From: Hydractinia symbiolongicarpus
Lineage: Eukaryota; Cnidaria; Hydrozoa; Anthoathecata; Hydractiniidae
Direction of reading: 5' to 3'
Length of the DNA stretch: 64,000 nt
NCBI RefSeq assembly: GCF_029227915.1
Contig: NC_079875.1
Location: forward strand, 310,001 to 374,000
Both the position numbers and the translations under genes were made by a program. Every line of letters begins with the position of its first letter. The first letter of the stretch is position 1. The notes beneath the pieces are model-generated. The model had not been told where the DNA came from. It did not search any database and saw nothing but the letters and a program-made list of their open reading frames with translations. Shown here piece after piece: positions 23,449-35,214 of this stretch.

Positions 23449-25071
23449 TTTAAAAAATCGTTCGGGAAATGAGTTTACTCCCTGGGTACTTTCTTTGTAT
23501 ACTTTTGACTATACGGGCCGAGTCCAGGGTTTACGGGAAATAGCGGGTTTTCGTTTGCCGGCGATTAAACTTCTTTTATTCAGCGTCTCATCAAAAATGA
23601 AAACATTTTTAAAAACTACAAGTCTCATTCGTTCTAGTGGTGCAGAAATAATTTGAAAAATCGTTCGGGAAATGAGTTTACTCATAGGGTACTTTCTTTG
23701 TATGCATTCGACTATACGGGACAAGCCCGGGATTTACGGGAAATCGCGGGTTTTCGTTTGCAGGCAATTAAACCTCTTTCATTAAGCGTCTCATTAAAAA
23801 TGAAAACATTTTTGAAAACTACAAGTCTCATTCGTTCTAGTGGTGCAGAAATAATTTGAAAAATCGTTCGGGAAATGAGTTTACTCCCCTGGTACTTTTT
23901 TTGTATACTTTTAACTTTACAGGCCGAGTCCGGGATTTACGGGAAATCGCAGGTTTTCGTTTGCCGGCAATTAAACTTCTTTTATTCAGCGTCTCATCAT
24001 AAATTAAAACATTTTTGAAAACAACAAGTCTCATGCGTTTTAGTGGTGAAAAAGCAATTTAAAAAATCGTTCGGGAAATGAGTTTACTCCCTGGGTACTT
24101 TCTTTGTATACTTTTGACTATACGGGCCGAGTCCGGGGTTTACGGGAAATGGCGGGTTTTCGTTTGCCGGCGATTAAACTTCTTTTATTCAGCGTCTCAT
24201 CAAACATGAAAACATTTTTAAAAACTACAAGTCTCATGGGCTTTAGTGGTGAAATAATAATTTAAAAAATCGTTCGGCAAATGAGTTTACTCCCTGGGTA
24301 CTTTCTTTGTATACTTTTGACTATACGGACCGAGTCTGGAATTTACAGGAAATCGCAGGTTTTCGTTTGCCGGCGATTAAACTTCTTTTATTCAGCGTCT
24401 CATCAAAAATGAAAACATTTTTGAAAACTACAAGTCTCATGCGATTTAGTGGTGAAAGATAATTTAAAAAATCGTTCTGGAAATGAGTTTACTCACAGGG
24501 TACTTTCTTTGTATACATTTGATTATACGGGACAAGCCCGGAATTTACGGGAAATCGCGGGTTTTCGTTTGCCGGCAATTAAACCTCTTTCATTAAGCGT
24601 CTCATTAAAAATGAAAACATTTTTGAAAACTACAAGTCTCATTCGTTCTAGTGGTGCGGAAATACTTTGAAAAATCGTTCGGGAAATGAGTTTACTCCCT
24701 GGGTAGTTTCTTTGTATACTTTTGACTATACGGGCCGGGTCCGGGAGTTACGGGAAGTCGCGGGTTTTCGTTTTCCGGCGATTAAACTTCTTTTATTCAG
24801 CGTCTCATCAAAAATGAAAACATTTTTAAAAACTACAAGTCTCATTCGTTCTAGTGGTGCAGAAATAATTTGAAAAATCGTTCGGGAAATGAGTTTACTC
24901 CCTGGGTACTTTTTTTGTATACTTTTAACTTTACAGGCCGAGTCCGGGATTTACGGGAAATCGCAGGTTTTCGTTTGCCGGCAATTAAACTTCTTTTATT
25001 CAGCGTCTCATCAAAAATTATAACATTTTTGAAAACAACAAGTCTCATGCGTTTTAGTGGTGAAAAAGCAA
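23449..25071 (+). repeat. 8-mer HOR, copy 2 (1623 bp)
   Basis: This is the second copy of 21826-23448. Small differences include CATCATAAATTAAAAC at about 23997 and GGGTAGTTTC at about 24702. Its distal five monomers were themselves copied again (25072-26085), and its distal six belong to the 14-mer. Confidence 0.88.
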
Positions 25072-26694
25072 TTTAAAAAATCGTTCGGGAAATGAGTTTA
25101 CTCCCTGGGTACTTTCTTTGTATACTTTTGACTATACGGGCCGAGTCTGGGGTTTACGGGAAATGGCGGGTTTTCGTTTGCCGGCGATTAAACTTCTTTT
25201 ATTCAGCGTCTCATCAAACATGAAAACATTTTTAAAAACTACAAGTCTCATGGGCTTTAGTGGTGAAATAATAATTTAAAAAATCGTTCGGCAAATGAGT
25301 TTACTCCCTGGGTACTTTCTTTGTATACTTTTGACTATACGGGCCGAGTCTGGAATTTACAGGAAATCGCAGGTTTTCGTTTGCCGGCGATTAAACTTCT
25401 TTTATTCAGCGTCTCATCAAAAATGAAAACATTCTAGAAAACTACAAGTCTCATGCGATTTAGTGGTGAAAGATAATTTAAAAAATCGTTCTGGAAATGA
25501 GTTTACTCACAGGGTACTTTCTTTGTATACATTTGACTATACGGGACAAGCCCGGAATTTACGGGAAATCGCGGGTTTTCGTTTGCCGGCAATTAAACCT
25601 CTTTCATTAGGCGTCTCATTAAAAATGAAAACATTTTTAAAAACTACAAGTCTCATTCGTTCTAGTGGTGCAGAAATACTTTGAAAAATCGTTCGGGAAA
25701 TGAGTTTACTCCCTGGGTACTTTCTTTTTATACTTTTGAATATACGGACCGGGTCCGGGAGTTACGGGAAGTCGCGGGTTTTCGTTTTCCGGCGATTAAA
25801 CTTCTTTTATTCAGCGTCTCATCAAAAATGAAAACATTTTTAGAAACTACAAGTCTCATGGGCTTTAGTGGTGAAATAATAATTTAAAAAATCGTTCGGG
25901 AAATGAGTTTACTCCCTGGGTACTTTTTTTGTATACTTTTGACTATACGGGCCGAGTCTGGGATTTACGGGAAATCTCAGGTTTTCGTTTGCCGGCGATT
26001 AAACTTTTTTTATTCAGCGTCTCATCAAAAATGAATACATTTTTGAAAACTACAAGTCTCATGCGTTTTAGTGGTGAAAAGATAATTTAAAAAATCGTTC
26101 TGGAAATGAGTTTACTCACAGGGTACTTTCTTTGTTTACATTCGACTATACGGGACAAGCCCGGGATTTACGGGAAATCGCGGGTTTTCGTTTGCCGGCG
26201 ATTATACCTCTTTCATTAAACGTCTCAATAAAAATGCAAACATTTTTGAAAACTACAAGTCTCATGGGCTTCAGTGGTGAAATAATAGTTTAAAAAATCG
26301 TTCGGGAAATGAGTTTACTCCCTGGGTACTTTCTTTGTATACTTTTGACTATACGGGCCGAGTCTGGGATTTACGGGAAATCTCGGGTTTTCGTTTGCCG
26401 GCGATTAAACTTCTTTTATTCAGCGTCTCATCAAAAATGAATACATTTTTGAAAACTACAAGTCTCATGCGATTTACTGGTGAAAAGATAATTTAAAAAA
26501 TCGTTCTGGAAATGAGTTTACTCACAGGGTACTTTCTTTGTATACATTCGACTATACGAGACAAGCCCGGGATTTACGGGAAATCGCGGGTTTTCGTTTG
26601 CCGGCGATTAAGCCTCTTTCATTAAGCGTCTCAATAAAAATGAAAACATTTTTGAAAACTACAAGTCTCATGGGCTTTAGTGGTGAAATAATAA
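23855..26694 (+). repeat. 14-mer tandem HOR, copy 1 (2840 bp)
   Basis: The next unit matches this one at offset 2839-2840 across its whole length, so the copies abut. Shared rare states include CATCATAAATTAAAAC (near 23997 and 26836), GGGTAGTTTC, AAAACATTCTAGAAAAC, CTTCAGTGGTG (26269 and 29108), AAATGCAAACATTTTTG and CGATTTACTGGTG. The unit contains the 5-mer duplication, so that event came first. Confidence 0.9.
25072..26085 (+). repeat. 5-mer duplicate of 24058-25071 (offset 1014)
   Basis: Matches the preceding 5 monomers, with ATCAAACATG, TTCGGCAAATGAG and GTGGTGAAAGATAATTT, until about 25.87 kb, where the last monomer switches to E. The period is 5 x 203 minus 1 because one monomer is 202 bp. 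The variant AAAACATTCTAGAAAAC arises here and is copied to 28.27 kb. Confidence 0.83.
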
Positions 26695-29533
26695 TTTAAA
26701 AAATCGTTCGGGAAATGAGTTTACTCCCTGGTACTTTTTTTGTATACTTTTAACTTTACAGGCCGAGTCCGGGATTTACGGGAAATCGCAGGTTTTCGTT
26801 TGCCGGCAATTAAACTTCTTTTATTCAGCGTCTCATCATAAATTAAAACATTTTTGAAAACAACAAGTCTCATGCGTTTTAGTGGTGAAAAAGCAATTTA
26901 AAAAATCGTTCGGGAAATGAGTTTACTCCCTGGGTACTTTCTTTGTATACTTTTGACTATACGGGCCGAGTCCGGGGTTTACGGGAAATGGCGGGTTTTC
27001 GTTTGCCGGCGATTAAACTTCTTTTATTCAGCGTCTCATTAAACATGAAAACATTTTTAAAAACTACAAGTCTCATGGGCTTTAGTGGTGAAATAATAAT
27101 TTAAAAAATCGTTCGGCAAATGAGTTTACTCCCTGGGTACTTTCTTTGTATACTTTTGACTATACGGACCGAGTCTGGAATTTACAGGAAATCGCAGGTT
27201 TTCGTTTGCCGGCGATTAAACTTCTTTTATTCAGCGTCTCATCAAAAATGAAAACATTTTTGAAAACTACAAGTCTCATGCGATTTAGTGGTGAAAGATA
27301 ATTTAAAAAATCGTTCTGGAAATGAGTTTACTCACAGGGTACTTTCTTTGTATACATTTGACTATACGGGACAAGCCCGGAATTTACGGGAAATCGCGGG
27401 TTTTCGTTTGCCGGCAATTAAACCTCTTTCATTAAGCGTCTCATTAAAAATGAAAACATTTTTGAAAACTACAAGTCTCATTCGTTCTAGTGGTGCGGAA
27501 ATACTTTGAAAAATCGTTCGGGAAATGAGTTTACTCCCTGGGTAGTTTCTTTGTATACTTTTGACTATACGGGCCGGGTCCGGGAGTTACGGGAAGTCGC
27601 GGGTTTTCGTTTTCCGGCGATTAAACTTCTTTTATTCAGCGTCTCATCAAAAATGAAAACATTTTTAAAAACTACAAGTCTCATTCGTTCTAGTGGTGCA
27701 GAAATAATTTGAAAAATCGTTCGGGAAATGAGTTTACTCCCTGGGTACTTTTTTTGTATACTTTTAACTTTACAGGCCGAGTCCGGGATTTACGGGAAAT
27801 CGCAGGTTTTTGTTTGCCGGCAATTAAACTTCTTTTATTCAGCGTCTCATCAAAAATTATAACATTTTTGAAAACAACAAGTCTCATGCGTTTTAGTGGT
27901 GAAAAAGCAATTTAAAAAATCGTTCGGGAAATGAGTTTACTCCCTGGGTACTTTCTTTGTATACTTTTGACTATACGGGCCGAGTCCGGGGTTTACGGGA
28001 AATGGCGGGTTTTCGTTTGCCGGCGATTAAACTTCTTTTATTCAGCGTCTCATCAAACATGAAAACATTTTTAAAAACTACAAGTCTCATGGGCTTTAGT
28101 GGTGAAATAATAATTTAAAAAATCGTTCGGCAAATGAGTTTACTCCCTGGGTACTTTCTTTGTATACTTTTGACTATACGGGCCGAGTCTGGAATTTACA
28201 GGAAATCGCAGGTTTTCGTTTGCCGGCGATTAAACTTCTTTTATTCAGCGTCTCATCAAAAATGAAAACATTCTAGAAAACTACAAGTCTCCTGCGATTT
28301 AGTGGTGAAAGATAATTTAAAAAATCGTTCTGGAAATGAGTTTACTCACAGGGTACTTTCTTTGTATACATTTGACTATACGGGACAAGCCCGGAATTTA
28401 CGGGAAATCGCGGGTTTTCGTTTGCCGGCAATTAAACCTCTTTCATTAGGCGTCTCATTAAAAATGAAAACATTTTTAAAAACTACAAGTCTCATTCGTT
28501 CTAGTGGTGCAGAAATACTTTGAAAAATCGTTCGGGAAATGAGTTTACTCCCTGGGTACTTTCTTTTTATACTTTTGACTATACGGGCCGGGTCCGGGAG
28601 TTACGGGAAGTCGCGGGTTTTCGTTTTCCGGCGATTAAACTTCTTTTATTCAGCGTCTCATCAAAAATGAAAACATTTTTAGAAACTACAAGTCTCATGG
28701 GCTTTAGTGGTGAAATAATAATTTAAAAAATCGTTCGGGAAATGAGTTTACTCCCTGGGTACTTTTTTTGTATACTTTTGACTATACGGGCCGAGTCTGG
28801 GATTTACGGGAAATCTCAGGTTTTCGTTTGCCGGCGATTAAACTTTTTTTATTCAGCGTCTCATCAAAAATGAATACATTTTTGAAAACTACAAGTCTCA
28901 TGCGTTTTAGTGGTGAAAAGATAATTTAAAAAATCGTTCTGGAAATGAGTTTACTCACAGGGTACTTTCTTTGTTTACATTCGACTATACGGGACAAGCC
29001 TGGGATTTACGGGAAATCGCGGGTTTTCGTTTGCCGGCGATTATACCTCTTTCATTAAACGTCTCAATAAAAATGCAAACATTTTTGAAAACTACAAGTC
29101 TCATGGGCTTCAGTGGTGAAATAATAGTTTAAAAAATCGTTCGGGAAATGAGTTTACTCCCTGGGTACTTTCTTTGTATACTTTTGACTATACGGGCCGA
29201 GTCTGGGATTTACGGGAAATCTCGGGTTTTCGTTTGCCGGCGATTAAACTTCTTTTATTCAGCGTCTCATCAAAAATGAATACATTTTTGAAAACTACAA
29301 GTCTCATGCGATTTACTGGTGAAAAGATAATTTAAAAAATCGTTCCGGAAATGAGTTTACTCACAGGGTACTTTCTTTGTATACATTCGACTATACGAGA
29401 CAAGCCCGGGATTTACGGGAAATCGCGGGTTTTCGTTTGCAGGCGATTAAGCCTCTTTCATTAAGCGTCTCAATAAAAATGAAAACATTTTTGAAAACTA
29501 CAAGTCTCATGGGCTTTAGTGGTGAAATAATAA
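26695..29533 (+). repeat. 14-mer tandem HOR, copy 2 (2839 bp)
   Basis: Second copy, one base shorter because CTCCCCTGG became CTCCCTGG near 26727. Other differences from copy 1 are scattered, for example CTCCTGCGATTTAG near 28290 and CGTTCCGGAAATG near 29341. Confidence 0.9.
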
Positions 29534-32500
29534 TTTAAAAAATCGTTCGGGAAATGAGTTTACTCCCTGGATACTTTTTTTGTATACTTTTAACTATACG
29601 GGCCGAGTCTGGGCTTTACGGGAAATCTCAGGTTTTCGTTTGCCGGCGATTAAACTTCTTTTATTCAGCGTCTCATCAAAAATGAATACATTTTTGAAAA
29701 CTACAAGTCCCATGCGATTTAGTGGTGAAAAGATAATTTAAAAAATCGTTCTGGAAATGAGTTTACTCACAGGGTACTTTCCTTGTATACATTCGACTAT
29801 ACGAGACAAGCCCGGGATTTACGGGAAATCGCGGGTTTTCGTTTGCCGGCGATTAAGCCTCTTTCATTAAGCGTCTCAATAAAAATGAAAACATTTTTGA
29901 AAACTACAAGTCTCATGGGCTTTAGTGGTGAAATAATAATTTAAAAAATCGTTCGGGAAATGAGTTTACTCCCTGGATACTTTCTTTGTATACTTTTAAC
30001 TACACGGGCCGAGTCTGGGCTTTACGGGAAATCTCAGGTTTTCGTTTGCCGGCGATTAAACTTCTTTTATTCAGCGTCTCATCAAAAATGAATACATTTT
30101 TGAAAACTACAAGTCTCATGCGATTTAGTGGTGAAAAGATAATTTAAAAAATCGTTCTGGAAATGAGTTTACTCACAGGGTACTTTCTTTGTATACATTC
30201 GACTATACGGGACAAGCCCGGGATTTACGGGAAATCGCGGGTTTTCGTTTGCCTGCGATTAAACCTCTTTCATTAAGCGTCTCATTAAAAATGAAAACAT
30301 TTTTGAAAACTGCAAGTCTCATTCGTTCTAGTGGTGCAGAAATAATTTGAAAAATCGTTCGGGAAATGAGTTTACTCCCTGGGTACTTTCTTTTTATACT
30401 TTTGACTATACGGGCCGAGTCCGGGAGTTACGGGAAGTCGCGGGTTTTCATTTGCCGGCGATTAAACTTCTTTTATTCAGCGTCTCATCAAAAATGAAAA
30501 TATTTTTAAGAACTACAAGTCTCATGGGCTTTAGTGGTGAAATTATATTTTAAAAAATCGTTCGGGATATGAGTTTACTCCCTGGGTACGTTTTCGTATA
30601 CTTTTGTCTTTACAGGCCGAGTCCGGGATTTACAGGAAATCGCAGGTTTTCGTTTGCCGGCGAAAAATCTTCTTTTATTCAGCGTCTCATCAAAAATAAA
30701 AACATTTTTGAAAACTACAAGTCTCATGCGTTTTAGTGGTGAAAAAGTAATTTAAAAAATCGTTCGGGAAATGAGTTTACTCCCTGGCTACTTTCTATGT
30801 ATACTTTTGACTATACGGGCTGAGTCCAGGGTTTACGTGAAATGGCGGGTTTTCGTTTGCCGGCGATTAAACTTCTTTTATTCAGAATCTCATCAAAAAT
30901 GAAAACATTTTTAAAAACTACAAGTCTCATGGGCTTTAACGGTGAAATAATAATTTAAAAAATCGTTCGGGAAATGAGTTTACTCCCTGGGTACTATCTT
31001 TGTATACTTTTGACTTTACGGGCCGAGTGTGGGATTTACTGGAAATCGCAGGTTTTCGTTTGCCGGCGATTAAACTTCTTTTATTCAGCGTCTCATCAAA
31101 AATGAAAACATTTGTGAAAACTACAAGTCTCATGCGATTTAGTGGTGAAAAGATAATTTAAAAAATCGTTCTGGAAATGAGTTTACTCACAGTATACTTT
31201 CTTTGTATGCATTCGACTATACAGGACAAGCCCGGGATTTACGGGAAATCGCGGGTTTTCGTTTGCAGGCAATTAAACCTCTTTCATTAAGCGTCTCATT
31301 AAAAATGAAAACATTTTTGAAAACTACAAGTCCCATTCGTTCTAGTGGTGCAGAAATAATTTGAAAAATCGTTCGGGAAATGAGTTTACTCCCTGGGTAC
31401 TCTCTTTGTATACTTTTGACTAGACGGGCCGAGTCCGGGAGTTACGGGAAGTCGCGGGTTTTCGTTTGCCGGCGATTAAACTTCTTTTATTCAGCGTCTC
31501 ATCAAAAATGAAAACATTTTTAAAAACTAAAAGTCTCATGGGCTTTAACGGTGAAATAATAATTTAAAAAATCGTTCGGGAAATGAGTTTACTCCCTGGG
31601 TACTATCTTTGTATACTTTTGACTTTACGGGCCGAGTCTGGGATTTACTGGAAATCGCAGGTTTTGGTTTGCCGGCGATTAAACTTCTTTTATTCAGCGT
31701 CTCATCAAAAATGAAAACATTTGTGAAAACTACAAGTCTCATGCGATTTAGTGGTGAAAAGATAATTTAAAAAATCGTTCTGGAAATGAGTTTACTCACA
31801 GGGTACTTTCTTTGTATGCATTCGACTATACAGGACAAGCCCGGGATTTACGGGAAATCGCGGGTTTTCGTTTGCAGGCAATTAAACCTCTTTCATTAAG
31901 CGTGTCATTAAAAATGAAAACATTTTTGAAAACTACAAGTCTCATTCGTTCTAGTGGTGCAGAAATAATTTGAAAAATCGTTCGGGAAATGAGTTTACTC
32001 CCTGGGTACTTTCTTTGTATACTTTTGACTAGACGGGCCGAGTCCGGGAGTTACGGGAAGTCGCGGGTTTTCGTTTGCCGGCGATTAAACTTCTTTTATT
32101 CAGCGTCTCATCAAAAATGAAAACATTTTTAAAAACTAAAAGTCTTATGGGCTTTAGTGGTGAAATAATAGTTTAAAAAATCGTTCGGGAAATGAGTTTA
32201 CTCCCTGGGTACTTTCTTTGTATACTTTTGACTATACGGGCCGAGTCTGGGATTTACGGGAAATCTCGGGTTTTCGTTTACCGGCGATTAAACTTCTTTT
32301 ATTCAGCGTCTCATCAAAAATGAATACATTTTTGAAAACTACAAGTCTCATGCAATTTAGTGGTGAAAAGATAATTTAAAAAATCTTTCTGGAAATGATT
32401 TTACTCACAGGGTACTTTCTTTGTATACATTCGACTATACGGGACAAGCCCGGGATTTACGGGAAATCGCGGGTTTTCGTTTGCCGGAGATTAAGCCTCT

Positions 32501-35214
32501 TTCATTAAGCGTCTCAATAAAAATGAAAACATTTTTGAAAACTACAAGTCTCATGGGCTTTAGTGGTGAAATAATAATTTAAAAAATCGTTCGGGAAATG
32601 AGTTTACTCCCTGGGTACTTTCTTTGTATACTTTTAACTATACGGGCCGAGTCTGGGATTTACAAGAAATCTCAGGTTTTCGTTTGCCGGCGATTAAACT
32701 TCTTTTATTCAGCGTCTCATCAAAAATGAATACATTTTTGAAAACTACAAGTCTCATGCGATTTAGTGGTGAAAAGATAATTTAAAAAATCGTTCTGGAA
32801 ATGAGTTTACTCACAGGGTACTTTCTTTGTATACATTCGACTATACGGGACAAGCCCGGGATTTACGGGAATTCGCGGATTTTCGTTTGCCGGCGATTAA
32901 ACCTCTTTCATTAAGCGTCTCATTAAAAATGAAAACATTTTTGAAAACTGCAAGTCTCATGGGCTTTAGTGGTGAAATTATAATTTAAAAAATCGTTCGG
33001 GATATGAGTTTACTCCCTGGGTACTTTTTTGTATACTTTTGTCTTTACAGGCCGAGTCCGGGATTTACAGGAAATCGCAGGTTTTCGTTTGCCGGCGAAT
33101 AAACTTCTTTTATTCAGCGTCTCATCAAAAATGAAAACATTTTTGAAAACTACAAGTCTCATGCGTTTTAGTGGTGAAAAAGTAATTTAAAAAATCGTTC
33201 GGGAAATGAGTTTACTCCCTGGGTACTTTCTTTGTATACTTTTGACTATACGGGCCGAGTCCAGGGTTTACGTGAAATGGCGGGTTTTCGTTTGCCGGCG
33301 ATTAAACTTCTTTTATTCAGAGTCTCATCAAAACTGAAAACATTTTTAAAAACTACAAGTCTCATGGGCTTTAGCGGTGAAATAATAATTTAAAAAATCG
33401 TTCGGGAAATGAGTTTACTCCCTGGGTACTATCTTTGTATACTTTTGACTATACAGGACAAGCCCGGGATTTACAGGAAATCGCGGGTTTTCGTTTGCAG
33501 GCAATTAAACCTCTTTCATTAAGCGTCTCATTAAAAATGAAAACATTTTTGAAAACTACAAGTCTCATGCGATTTAGTGGTGAAAAGATAATTTAAAAAA
33601 TCGTTCTGGAAATGAGTTTACTCACAGGGTACTTTCTTTGTATACATTCGACTATACGAGACAAGCCCGGGATTTACGGGAAATCGCGGGTTTTCGTTTG
33701 CTGGCGATTAAGCCTCTTTCATTAAGCGTCTCAATAAAAATGAAAACATTTTTGAAAACTACAAGTCTCATGGCCTTTAGTGGTGAAATAATAATTTAAA
33801 AAATCGTTCGGGAAATGAGTTTACTCCCTGGATACTTTCTTTGTATACTTTTAACTATACGGGCCGAGTCTGGGCTTTACGGGAAATCTCAGGTTTTCGT
33901 TTGCCGGCGATTAAACTTCTTTTATTCAGCGTCTCATCAAAAATGAATACATTCTTGAAAACTACAAGTCTCATGCGATTTAGTGGTGAAAAGATAATTT
34001 AAAAAATCGTTCTGGAAATGAGTTTACTCACAGGGTACTTTCTTTGTATACATTCGACTATACGGGACAAGCCCGGGATTTACGGGAAATCGCGGGTTTT
34101 CGTTTGCCGGCGATTAAACCTCTTTCATTAAGCGTCTCATTAAAAATGAAAACATTTTTGAAAACTGCAAGTCTCATTCGTTCTAGTGGTGCAGAAATAA
34201 TTTGAAAAATCGTTCCGGAAATGAGTTTACTCCCTGGGTACTTTCTTTTTATACTTTTGACTATACGGGCCGAGTCCGGGAGTTACGGGAAGTCGCGGGT
34301 TTTCATTTGCCGGCGATTAAACTTCTTTTATTCAGCGTCTCATCAAAAATGAAAATATTTTTAAGAACTACAAGTCTCATGGGCTTTAGTGGTGAAATTA
34401 TATTTTAAAAAATCGTTCGGGATATGAGTTTACTCCCTGGGTACTTTTTTGTATACTTTTGACTATACGGGCCGAGTCCAGGGTTTACGTGAAATGGCGG
34501 GTTTTCGTTTGCCGGCGATTAAACTTCTTTTATTCAGAGTCTCATCAAAAATGAAAACATTTTTAAAAACTACAAGTCTCATGGGCTTTAACGGTGAAAT
34601 AATAATTTAAAAAATCGTTCGGGAAATGAGTTTACTCCCTGGGTACTATCTTTGTATACTTTTGACTTTACGGGCCGAGTCTGGGATTTACTGGAAATCG
34701 CAGGTTTTCGTTTGCCGGCGATTAAACTTCTTTTATTCAGCGTCTCATCAAAAATGAAAACATTTGTGAAAACAACAAGTCTCATGCGATTTAGTGGTGA
34801 AAAGATAATTTAAAAAATCGTTCTGGAAATGAGTTTACTCACAGGGTACTTTCTTTGTATGCATTCGACTATACAGGACAAGCCCGGGATTTACGGGAAA
34901 TCGCGGGTTTTCGTTTGCAGGCAATTAAACCTCTTTCATTAAGCGTCTCATTAAAAATGAAAACATTTTTGAAAACTACAAGTCTCATTCGTTCTAGTGG
35001 TGCAGAAATAATTTGAAAAATCGTTCGGGAAATGAGTTTACTCCCTGGGTACTTTCTTTGTATACTTTTGACTAGACGGGCCGAGTCCGGGAGTTACGGG
35101 AAGTCGCGGGTTTTCGTTTGCCGGCGATTAAACTTCTTTTATTCAGCGTCTCATCAAAAATGAAAACATTTTTAAAAACTACAAGTCTCATGGGCTTTAG
35201 TGGTGAAATAATAG
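29534..35214 (+). repeat. Mixed zone with E*, R-anchor F and E'-B-F trimers
   Basis: E* monomers (CTGGATACTTT, TAACTATACGGGCC, TGGGCTTTACGGG) start at 29534, 29940 (with ACTACACGGGCC) and 33795. R-anchor F monomers start near 30346 and 34201. Two E'-B-F trimers (TACTATCTTTG, then B with TATGCATTCG, then F with GACTAGACGGG) start at 30954 and 31563, offset 609. The segment from 29940 matches 33795 onward at offset 3855 (19 monomers minus 2 bases) for about 0.6 kb. Confidence 0.78.
34404..34605 (+). repeat. Hybrid C/D monomer (202 bp)
   Basis: It begins as C (GGATATGAG, TACTTTTTTGTATAC) and continues as D (GACTATACGGGCCGAGTCC, GTTTACGTGAAATGGCGGG). In the 16-mer copies the same C and D are two separate neighbours (37042 and 37244), so this copy is one monomer shorter. 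That matches the 13-monomer spacing to the next R-anchor. Confidence 0.85.
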
